Source: Reinekea sp. G2M2-21 (lineage in GTDB: Bacteria; Pseudomonadota; Gammaproteobacteria; Pseudomonadales; Natronospirillaceae). Taken from it: a DNA stretch of 64,000 bases. The translations under genes were made by a program, and so were the position numbers. Shown piece after piece: positions 36,688-44,279 of the stretch. The stretch is taken from the NCBI RefSeq assembly GCF_015687175.1, contig NZ_JADPQG010000006.1:62001-126000 (forward strand). The letters run 5' to 3'. The notes beneath the pieces are model-generated. The model was not told the origin of the DNA, ran no database searches, and worked only from the letters and a program-made list of their open reading frames with translations. Each line of letters opens with the position of its first letter. Position 1 is the first letter of the stretch.

Positions 36688-38294
36688 CACCGCATATTCC
36701 GCCGCCAGATTATTACCTAAACTATTTCAGGCAGATGGTTCAGGTTGTGGCTGAGCGGTATGCGGATATCCTCAATGCGGAGGATCAAGCCTTTATTCAT
36801 CGATTAAATCAATGCACCGATCAGGCGGCTCGACTTTTGGTTCGGCTGTATCTCCGCAAAGGGCCAAATTTCCTTGTTCACAAGCTGAACTATGCCGAAG
36901 TGACGGATTTAGAAGGCGCGGTGAGTGAGCTGGTCATTGCAGAACTGGTGGAACTTAATCCTGTCGTCTTTGGATATGAGATGGTAGAACTGCTACCCAT
37001 CGCTGTGAGCCGAGAAATTTTCAGCGACGATCCTAAGTGTCGCAAGGCGGACTTGGTTGACGCTTGGATAGATGACGATGAATTAAGAACCTGCTCCGAA
37101 TGGGGCGTGGAAGAACCCGTTATTACACCGTGTCACTATGAAACGGTCAGACGCCTACAGCTGATGTATTTTGGTAATGCGCGACAGGATCTGACGGAGT
37201 TCATTCTCGAAGACCTTGGGCTGTTCAAATACGAGCAATACCGCCTCGATAAGAGCAATCGCCTTTTCAATCGTGCTGAAGATATTGAACAGCTGATCGC
37301 GCTGCAGGACTTGTCCGCAGACTTTTATCTGCTCAATGACAGCAAAGATTGGTCAAATTTGAATATATTGGCTGAGGCGGCTGAAGCGCTGGTGTTACCT
37401 GAAAACCTGGCGCACAAATGGCACAGACTGTTGAACCGAATCGCGTATCGACTGGAGCAGCTGGGCGAATTGGAGCGAGCGTTGACACTTTTTCAAACGA
37501 ACGATCAACCGCCCAGTCGTGAACGCAAAGCCAGAATTCTGTTTAAACTTGAAAGATATGAAGAAGCCTGGAATATCTTACAAGCCATTGCCGACAATCC
37601 GCTGTCGACTGACGAACCGCAGTTCTATCGACGGTTCGCCAATAAAGTTCGAGACAAATTGGGGCTCAAAAAAATCGTTCAAGGCAAACCGCTGATTAAA
37701 GATTTTCAGGTCACTTGGCCCAAAGGTGACAGCTGTGTTGAACAGCTGGCCACAGAGCATTTTAACGGTTCCGTTTGGTTGGAGAATCAATTGCCGATGG
37801 CCGTGTTCGGGCTAATTTACTGGCCGGCCATTTTTGCGGATGTCTCCGGTGTTTGGCACCACCCTTTTCAAAGTGGTCCAACCGATTTAACCGAAGCGGA
37901 ATTTTCCTTACGGCGAAAAGCTATTCTGGACGACATTGCCCGACATTCTCTGGAACAATGGCGAGAGGCAATCCAAAGCCACTGGCAACAAAAAAACGGG
38001 CTGCGCAACCCTTTCGTCAATTGGTCTGCACTGTCTCTGGATTTGGTGCTGACCTGCTTTGATGCACTCTCTCACCACCAATGGCAGGCGATCTTCAATC
38101 ATATTCTGTCGGACATCCGTCATCATCGATCTGGCTTTCCGGATCTTTTTCAAGTCAATGATGGTCAATATCGCTTTATCGAAATCAAAGGTCCTGGCGA
38201 CAAACTACAAGACAATCAAATTGCCTGGTTAACTGTTTTTCAGCAAAACAACATTAACGCCGAAGTCTGTTATGTCCGCTATGCCGAAGACTGA
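36684..38294 (+). CDS. FAN1-type VRR-NUC domain nuclease
   Basis: The start at 36684 (MTPHIPPPDYYLNYF) overlaps the ruvX stop as ATGA; nine codons further upstream are probably not used. The 536-residue protein ends with a VRR-NUC domain (about 430-536) that carries PDLFQVNDGQYRFIEIKGPG, with the D...ExK catalytic set, then DNQIAWL. The N-terminal and middle helical regions (about 1-400) match the SAP-like and TPR-like parts of bacterial FAN1, a 5'-flap endonuclease/exonuclease that unhooks interstrand crosslinks. It overlaps the following helicase gene by 23 bp, which implies joint action in DNA repair. Confidence 0.85.
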   Translation: MTPHIPPPDYYLNYFRQMVQVVAERYADILNAEDQAFIHRLNQCTDQAARLLVRLYLRKGPNFLVHKLNYAEVTDLEGAVSELVIAELVELNPVVFGYEMVELLPIAVSREIFSDDPKCRKADLVDAWIDDDELRTCSEWGVEEPVITPCHYETVRRLQLMYFGNARQDLTEFILEDLGLFKYEQYRLDKSNRLFNRAEDIEQLIALQDLSADFYLLNDSKDWSNLNILAEAAEALVLPENLAHKWHRLLNRIAYRLEQLGELERALTLFQTNDQPPSRERKARILFKLERYEEAWNILQAIADNPLSTDEPQFYRRFANKVRDKLGLKKIVQGKPLIKDFQVTWPKGDSCVEQLATEHFNGSVWLENQLPMAVFGLIYWPAIFADVSGVWHHPFQSGPTDLTEAEFSLRRKAILDDIARHSLEQWREAIQSHWQQKNGLRNPFVNWSALSLDLVLTCFDALSHHQWQAIFNHILSDIRHHRSGFPDLFQVNDGQYRFIEIKGPGDKLQDNQIAWLTVFQQNNINAEVCYVRYAED

Positions 38295-40554
38295 AACCTT
38301 TACCGTCAGTGTTCGTGCCCTGGCTGACTTCAACCAGACTCAAGGCAACCTGATTGGCAGTTTTCGCCCTTCACCTTCGGCCTTTGAGGGCCAACAAACC
38401 CATAAGCTTACGCAGACCTCTCGCTCTGGAGAATATCGCGCGGAAGTCAGCTTAAGCACCCTATGGCAGTGTCGCGATTTTGCGTTGAAAATCAGTGGTC
38501 GAGCAGACGGCGTTTTCGAGGATGGCATCGAAGAAATAAAAACGTCGAGAATTCCCGCACAAGAAATACCAGACAGTGCGAAGGAACTGCATCGAATACA
38601 GGCGCGAATTTACGGCGCTCTATACGCGCTGTCGAGCCCCACCAGTGACTCAATACAGATCATCGTCACCTATGTTCATCCACAGACCTTACAACAATGG
38701 CCAGAATCGGAAACCTGGCAACGCACAGAACTCATCGACCAACTGATTACCTATTGTGCCCGATACGACATTTGGCTGCAGAAATTACTTCGACAGCGAC
38801 AGAATCGCGCCGTTTTTCTGAATCAGCTCAGGTTCCCATTTCCAACCATGCGCGACGGTCAACGGCAAATGGCGGAGGCTGTTTACAAAGCTTGCTGCAC
38901 GGGCAAGCACGTCACCATCGAAGCCCCGACCGGTACTGGAAAAACGCTCGCGGCACTGTTCCCCGCCATGAAAGCCATGCCGAAAGCACAAACGCAGAGT
39001 CTGTTTTTTCTGACCATGAAAACCACCGGACGGGAAGCCGCCGAACAAGCACTAACAAAACTGGATCCTGACAAACACCTCACCAATGTTTATTTGTCTG
39101 CAAAAAAACGCCTATGCCTGCAACAAGACTCGGTTTGCGACGGTGACTATTGCCCTTACGCTGAAGACTATTACGGCAAACGCGGACGTCTGCGTGATCA
39201 ATTGTTTTCGCAAACGCATTGGCACGATGAAGCGCTGAAACAATTCGGTGAAAAAAATAGTATCTGTCCGTACTACATAAGTCAGGACTGGGCGATTTGG
39301 TCGGACATCGTCGTGGCTGATTTGAACTACATTTATGATACAACCGCGGTACAACCTTATCTGCTGAAAGAGATCAACAACAACGCGACGCTGTTAATTG
39401 ACGAAAGCCACAATCTGATCGACCGCGGGCGAATGATATTCAGCGATATATTCGAGGGTCGGCTGATTCAACAATTACTTGGCAAAACCCCTATCGGTAT
39501 CCAAAAAGCTTTACGTAAATTGCAATCCGCACTGCGAAAAGCCTGTAAGGACAGAACCCTCGAACTTAGTTCAGATAACCCGTCACAACTATGCGCCGTA
39601 TTAAGAGATTTTATCGCCCAAAGCCCGGTACTGCTGCGCGACCACCAAAGCTATACACCCGACAGTGATTGGCAAGAATTGATTTTCGCCTGCGCACGTT
39701 TTGCACGGTTAAACGAATTGGCCAACCCAACGGATTTTCGGTGGCGCTATCAACAGGGAAAACCTGAGGAAAGAAGTGTCGAGCTGCTGTGCTTGAATCC
39801 CGGTGCTTTACTGCAGAGCAAACACAACTTGGTCAACAACGTTGTTGCGTTCAGTGCAACTCTGAAACCCTGGCCCTACACAAATTTTCTGAATGGTTTA
39901 GCTCAGGCAGTAACACAAGAGTTACCATCCCCTTTTAGCGCGGAGCAGTATCAGGTTTTTATTGCATCGGATGTATCCACGAGGTTTGCTGATCGACATC
40001 AACTGGCGTCATTGCTGCAACAGACGTTACAAACGGTGATTAACTCATCAAAAAACAGCATGGTTTTCTTTTCCAGTTATCAACAATTAAAAAGTTGCAC
40101 ACAGACACTGGCGACGAAATCAAGCCTGTTGATTCAATCCCCATCCTGGAAAACGGAAGATCGGGACGCGGCGCTCAGTCGCTTTCAACAAGAAACGGGG
40201 CTCACCATGATGACGGTTCTCGGCGGCGTGTTTTCAGAAGGTATCGACCTGCCCGGTGTTCAATTAGAGCAGGTCGTTATCGTCGGGCCGGGGTTACCTC
40301 AAGTGAATGATGTCAATAACGCGATTCGTCAGCTTATGGATAGCCAACAGCACCCTGGTTTTGACTTTGCCTACCTGTTTCCAGGGCTGCAAAAGGTTTT
40401 ACAGGCTGCAGGTCGCTGTGTGAGAACGGAAACGGATCGAGGCCAGATTCTGCTGATCGACGACCGCTTCGTCGACTATTACAAACGACAATGGTTGCCA
40501 TCATTCTGGAACGTTAGGATTGGACCGCTGGTGCAATGGCCTTCCCTCGAGTAA
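38272..40554 (+). CDS. Rad3/XPD-family DNA helicase with Fe-S cluster (DinG/YoaA-like)
   Basis: The 760-residue superfamily 2 helicase has a nuclease-like RecB/PD-(D/E)XK-resembling N-terminus (about 1-180, VFEDGIEEIKTSR). Motif I is EAPTGTGKTLAALFPA. Four cysteines between motifs Ia and II (CLQQDSVCDGDYC and the later SICPYY) fit a 4Fe-4S cluster. The DEAH-type box reads LLIDESHNL, and motif VI is QAAGRCVRTETDRG. Such enzymes unwind DNA 5' to 3'. The ATG at 38272 (alternative 38281) lies inside the upstream nuclease gene. With that gene it forms a repair pair seen in several gammaproteobacteria. It converges on the next gene with a 41-bp overlap. Confidence 0.85.
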   Translation: MSAMPKTETFTVSVRALADFNQTQGNLIGSFRPSPSAFEGQQTHKLTQTSRSGEYRAEVSLSTLWQCRDFALKISGRADGVFEDGIEEIKTSRIPAQEIPDSAKELHRIQARIYGALYALSSPTSDSIQIIVTYVHPQTLQQWPESETWQRTELIDQLITYCARYDIWLQKLLRQRQNRAVFLNQLRFPFPTMRDGQRQMAEAVYKACCTGKHVTIEAPTGTGKTLAALFPAMKAMPKAQTQSLFFLTMKTTGREAAEQALTKLDPDKHLTNVYLSAKKRLCLQQDSVCDGDYCPYAEDYYGKRGRLRDQLFSQTHWHDEALKQFGEKNSICPYYISQDWAIWSDIVVADLNYIYDTTAVQPYLLKEINNNATLLIDESHNLIDRGRMIFSDIFEGRLIQQLLGKTPIGIQKALRKLQSALRKACKDRTLELSSDNPSQLCAVLRDFIAQSPVLLRDHQSYTPDSDWQELIFACARFARLNELANPTDFRWRYQQGKPEERSVELLCLNPGALLQSKHNLVNNVVAFSATLKPWPYTNFLNGLAQAVTQELPSPFSAEQYQVFIASDVSTRFADRHQLASLLQQTLQTVINSSKNSMVFFSSYQQLKSCTQTLATKSSLLIQSPSWKTEDRDAALSRFQQETGLTMMTVLGGVFSEGIDLPGVQLEQVVIVGPGLPQVNDVNNAIRQLMDSQQHPGFDFAYLFPGLQKVLQAAGRCVRTETDRGQILLIDDRFVDYYKRQWLPSFWNVRIGPLVQWPSLE

Positions 40555-41530
40555 AACGTCCTACCAGCTTCATGCCACCCCAGGTGACACCAGCAAAAAG
40601 GAATGCCAGTAGATATTCGATCATCGGAATACGGACCACTTCATTCAATTGAGCCCAACCGCGATCGGAATAAACCAACACCATACCTGCGACGTAAACA
40701 GACAGAAACAGCCATTTCTGCCAGTCTTTCAAACCCAACCCATGCATCTGCGTAATAATAAACAACCCGGCAAATCCAAACATAAACATTGGCCAAGCTT
40801 CCTGCCCCAACATGAAAGCTACCATGGTTCCGTGAAACAGGACAAACACCTCCAGGGTAACCTTCCAGTATTTATTCACATGCATACTGGTAAACATTAA
40901 CGCGCCCTGAATCATGATAAAAAAGGTATATAAAAACCCGATTAGGTGGCCGGAGGAATTTTCCATCGGGTGGAACCAAAAAGTGTAAATGGTTGCCCAC
41001 GCAAAAACATAACCGTGATAGCGTTTAAACACTCTTCCTGGCTCGTCCATAAAAGGGATTTTCTTCCCCCAGAACAAACCCCGTCGATTATTTTCCATCA
41101 CCAGAACCATGACCAGCAGAATGATCACAGATCCTTGAGAGCTGAACACCGACACATCCTGCGCCAGACCATCGTACCAAATGGCGGTTTGAACCCAATG
41201 CAGGGCCACGAACACCAAGGTTCCCAACAAGGCAATCACATTAATCGGCTGCAGACGTTTGCTGTATTTAAGCGCTGTTCGTTGGGCGTAGAAGATCAAA
41301 CCCCAGATAAAAAATTGGTGCAGCAAGTAACCAGCCCAGGCGGTAAAGTGAGTCCAGAAAGTGGGCTCGGGAAGTTTCCAGTAATACCAGGCGGGGCCCG
41401 CGTCCGGCAACAAATCGGGACTGATCCCCAACGGTCTGAGTATATAAATTAAGGCGGTACAGAATACCGCGGTCACGATACTTACCTGTAAAGCCAGACG
41501 CGCAGTCCAAAGTTTTGAGTTTCCGATCAT
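40514..41530 (-). CDS. Multi-pass inner-membrane protein, unrecognised
   Basis: The 338-residue protein has about nine or ten membrane segments, for example VSIVTAVFCTALIYIL near the N-terminus, VIILLVMVLVME and MFGFAGLFIITQM. Several conserved-looking histidines and tryptophans lie near segment ends (FWTHFTAWAGYLLHQFF, GYVFAWATIYTFWFHPME). I do not recognise a family. The ATG has AGGGTG upstream. Its 3' end overlaps the helicase gene by 41 bp on the other strand. The protein has no motif suggesting transport substrate or enzymatic function. Confidence 0.7.
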   Translation of the reverse strand: MIGNSKLWTARLALQVSIVTAVFCTALIYILRPLGISPDLLPDAGPAWYYWKLPEPTFWTHFTAWAGYLLHQFFIWGLIFYAQRTALKYSKRLQPINVIALLGTLVFVALHWVQTAIWYDGLAQDVSVFSSQGSVIILLVMVLVMENNRRGLFWGKKIPFMDEPGRVFKRYHGYVFAWATIYTFWFHPMENSSGHLIGFLYTFFIMIQGALMFTSMHVNKYWKVTLEVFVLFHGTMVAFMLGQEAWPMFMFGFAGLFIITQMHGLGLKDWQKWLFLSVYVAGMVLVYSDRGWAQLNEVVRIPMIEYLLAFLFAGVTWGGMKLVGRFTRGKAIAPAVQS

Positions 41531-41582
41531 AATCGCACCCTGTTCGTTTCAGCGGTACTTACGCTCTCTACGGACGTTCGGA

Positions 41583-42137
41583 TCAGCCTGCCTCAAAATT
41601 GATAATGGAATCCAACAGGTGGTCATATTCCAAACGAGAGGTATCCTCCATCGCGCCAATAATATTCTGAGCCGCTTCTTCGATATCCGTCCAATCCGAG
41701 TCTTCCAGATATTCTTCTGCCATCGGGAACAAAACGCTTTCTTCAGCATCCAGATGCAGCATCTGGCGACTCAGATAAATAGTTGCTGTTCGGTACAGAT
41801 GCGCAACTGGCACGGCGATGTCCATCGCAACGCGTTCAAAGGCGTTTTTCAATTCCATGGTCAGTCGTTCAAGATCTTCATGCTCGCGTAACACGGCTTT
41901 GATCTGTTCTGGGTGAGGCGGTGATTTCTCCAGAAGTTTCTTAAAGACAATGTCTTCAACCGGATGATGCCAGCGTTCCGGAACCGTCGAAATGTAGTCC
42001 AAAATATCCATAATCTGGGCGATGGCGGGCTCAATGTCGGGGTCCTCAAACCCTTTGATCTGCGCACGTAAACAATACATCACCTTGGCGATGTTTTTGT
42101 GGTCTGCATTGAGCTTTTGAAGAATGGCATTATTCAT
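41583..42137 (-). CDS. Hemerythrin HHE-domain protein
   Basis: The start at 42137 (MNNAILQKLNADHKNIAKVM) was preferred, since the frame remains open 61 codons upstream but overlaps the preceding gene without homology. The 184-residue protein is a four-helix hemerythrin-type domain with likely metal ligands H13, H58, E61, H86, H128 and E132, typical of HHE cation-binding proteins and unlike the two bacteriohemerythrins near 2 kb. It follows a diguanylate cyclase gene by 67 bp on the same strand, so an O2 or redox link to signalling is possible but unproven. Confidence 0.78.
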   Translation of the reverse strand: MNNAILQKLNADHKNIAKVMYCLRAQIKGFEDPDIEPAIAQIMDILDYISTVPERWHHPVEDIVFKKLLEKSPPHPEQIKAVLREHEDLERLTMELKNAFERVAMDIAVPVAHLYRTATIYLSRQMLHLDAEESVLFPMAEEYLEDSDWTDIEEAAQNIIGAMEDTSRLEYDHLLDSIINFEAG

Positions 42138-42204
42138 AAGCGAACCCAATATTAATGGTTGTCTTTGAGCATAGTTCGGGTTGAATAATCTGCCATGATG
42201 CACA

Positions 42205-43164
42205 TCAAGTGGAGGCAACAGACGTTTGGTTACGGCCAGCCTGCTTAGAATGGTATAGGGCCTGGTCAGCAGCCTCGATCCACTGGCCATGATGCGCAAA
42301 AGACGCCGACCATGGTGCAACCCCCAGGCTGACTGTCACCTGCAAATCACCAGCCTCTGTCTTAACCACGGTATTGGCGATGGACGCTCGCAAACGCTCG
42401 GCTAAGGCATAGGTGTTGTCGAGATCAGAATCCAACAACAGAATGGCAAACTCTTCACCACCATAACGCCCAGCGACATCCGTCGCCCGCGAATTGGAGC
42501 GCACAGCTTCGGCAACAGCCCGAATCACGTCGTCCCCGGCCTGATGGCCGTAAGTATCGTTAACTTTTTTAAAGTGATCGATATCAAACATAATCAAACA
42601 CATGTCGCGCACATGTCGTTGTTGACGCATGAATTCCGTTTCAAACAACGTTTCCCAGTAACCGCGGTTAAATAATTTAGTCAACCCATCGGTCCGACTC
42701 AACTGAGCAAGCCGTTCATTGGCGGCCTTTAACTCAAGTTTACTGGCGGCGATATCGGTCACGTCATAAACAATAACGGCCAAATTTTGCACGCTTCCAG
42801 TGGTACCAATCACTGGAATAAAGGTGCAATTCTGATACATGTATTCGGTTACACCGGTAATAGGCCGGTTGTTTCGAAATTTAAAAACAAAAGGTCGCTG
42901 TTCCCAGGTGGTAAAGGCGCGGTTACGTAATTGAACTACAGTATCACCTTTGTGTTTGAACCACTCTACAGACAAATCCGGAAATACATCGAACAATGAT
43001 TTGCCCATCGCATCCGAGGAATCAATGCCGGAATTGTTTTCTATAAAACCGTTCCAAGCGGTGACGCGGTATTCCAAATCCAGTACAAGTACACCGACAT
43101 CGACGGTTTGCATAACCTCGATTAACCAATGGAATTCCTCTAAACCGTGATGTCCCTGACTCAT
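42205..43164 (-). CDS. PAS-GGDEF diguanylate cyclase
   Basis: The 319-residue soluble protein has an N-terminal PAS domain (about 10-140, DVGVLVLDLEYRVTAWNGF) and a GGDEF domain (about 155-315). The active site is GRYGGEEF and the RATD five residues before it fits the inhibitory I-site, so the enzyme should make c-di-GMP with product inhibition. A GGAG five bases before the ATG supports the start. It lies 2 bp after the CheC-like gene in an operon with a receiver protein and a hemerythrin, which suggests that PAS input or the chemotaxis-like pair modulates it. Confidence 0.88.
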   Translation of the reverse strand: MSQGHHGLEEFHWLIEVMQTVDVGVLVLDLEYRVTAWNGFIENNSGIDSSDAMGKSLFDVFPDLSVEWFKHKGDTVVQLRNRAFTTWEQRPFVFKFRNNRPITGVTEYMYQNCTFIPVIGTTGSVQNLAVIVYDVTDIAASKLELKAANERLAQLSRTDGLTKLFNRGYWETLFETEFMRQQRHVRDMCLIMFDIDHFKKVNDTYGHQAGDDVIRAVAEAVRSNSRATDVAGRYGGEEFAILLLDSDLDNTYALAERLRASIANTVVKTEAGDLQVTVSLGVAPWSASFAHHGQWIEAADQALYHSKQAGRNQTSVAST

Positions 43165-43166
43165 GA

Positions 43167-43775
43167 TTACTCCAGCAGGTATGAGACTTTATCGCGCAAA
43201 ACATTCAAACTGTCTTCCGTAAACAACAACAGAAGATCGCAATTAACCGCACGGCCCTCCAAACGATAAGGCAATTCAATCGTTAAAAGACGTTTCCAAC
43301 TCGCGCCATTTTTGTTTAGCAACTCATCGATATTAATATGCTGGCCCAGCAAATAAGGCTGCCCTTGAGAAAAGCTGACATCAATCTGCTCAGCCAAGCC
43401 TTTTAAACAGGCACCGATCAAAATATTGGCGATATCCATCAATAACTCAAGTTCAATCTGTTCAGTGATCTCACCCTTAAAATGCGTCAGTTCGGCCATA
43501 TCTGTAAAACTGGCATCATTGAAAATCAACAAGGCTTCACCTGCTATTTTTGACCCGGTAAACCCCTGGCAAACTGCGCTCACCGATTGCGCATCCTGAA
43601 CGGACGACAACGCCATGCTTAATTCCGAACGCTCTAACAAATTAACGACCGGAATAGGCATGATGACGAAATTATTTAACAGGCGGGCCAGTAAATCAGC
43701 TGCTCGACCTACGGCAACGTTACTGAGTTCCTGAAAACAATCTCTGAGTTCCTCGTCTAACACTTCGTCAGTCAA
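43167..43775 (-). CDS. CheC-like phosphatase
   Basis: The start is taken as TTG at 43775, six bases after AGGGG, immediately past the stop of the receiver gene; further upstream the frame lies inside that gene. The 202-residue protein has two copies of the CheC phosphatase-type helix: ELSNVAVGRAADLLARLL near the start and ELLMDIANILIGACLKGL near residue 115, each with a glutamate and asparagine in the ExxN spacing. CheC/CheX proteins dephosphorylate CheY-like receivers. The partner is almost certainly the adjacent single-domain receiver. It could instead act as a FliM/FliN-independent adaptor. Confidence 0.78.
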   Translation of the reverse strand: MTDEVLDEELRDCFQELSNVAVGRAADLLARLLNNFVIMPIPVVNLLERSELSMALSSVQDAQSVSAVCQGFTGSKIAGEALLIFNDASFTDMAELTHFKGEITEQIELELLMDIANILIGACLKGLAEQIDVSFSQGQPYLLGQHINIDELLNKNGASWKRLLTIELPYRLEGRAVNCDLLLLFTEDSLNVLRDKVSYLLE

Positions 43776-43785
43776 AATACGCCCC

Positions 43786-44157
43786 TTAGCCTGAGTAAAT
43801 GCCAAAATCTCGAAGCACCTGACTGAGTACAGCAGGCTCCAGAGGTTTCTTGATGAAGGCAACGGCCCCGAGTTTCATGACGCGGGCTTCCGCTTCTGGC
43901 TGGATATCGCCGGAGATGACAATAACAATGGCAGGCAGGTCTTTGGCGCGGATTTCTTCCAGTACAGCGAAGCCATCCATCACAGGCATGGTCAGGTCAA
44001 GCAGCACCACTTCGCCCTTGCCCTGTTCAATCAGCGCGATCGCTTCCTCACCATTGCCCGCTTGGGAAACTTCGACCTCCCACTCTTTGGGCAACGCACG
44101 AATGACCTGTTTGCGAGCAAAGCTCGAGTCATCGACGATCAACAACGGTAACGACAT
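43786..44157 (-). CDS. Single-domain response regulator (CheY-like)
   Basis: The 123-residue receiver has an acidic pocket in LLIVDDSSFARKQVIRAL, phospho-acceptor aspartate near residue 53 (VVLLDLTMPVMDGFAVLEEI), a serine/threonine switch at VISGD and a lysine in FIKKPLE. It has no output domain. It is the first gene of a four-gene minus-strand operon (receiver, CheC-like, PAS-GGDEF, hemerythrin). No cognate kinase is adjacent, so phosphate may come from ChpA or another kinase. Confidence 0.9.
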   Translation of the reverse strand: MSLPLLIVDDSSFARKQVIRALPKEWEVEVSQAGNGEEAIALIEQGKGEVVLLDLTMPVMDGFAVLEEIRAKDLPAIVIVISGDIQPEAEARVMKLGAVAFIKKPLEPAVLSQVLRDFGIYSG

Positions 44158-44212
44158 AGGAACTCCAAAAAATCACTATGGTTAAATAAAGACAATAAAC
44201 GCAGGTAGCGCA

Positions 44213-44235
44213 AGTGACCGTTCACTGAGGTCACT
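44213..44235. repeat. Inverted repeat downstream of polA
   Basis: AGTGACC and GGTCACT form 7-bp arms with a nine-base spacer in the 122-bp gap between polA and the receiver gene. No T-run follows on either strand, so it may be an operator or a weak terminator. Confidence 0.35.
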
Positions 44236-44279
44236 GTACGCTGTATCGGATTAACCGGGTTCTGCGCCCCGCCCATTCA

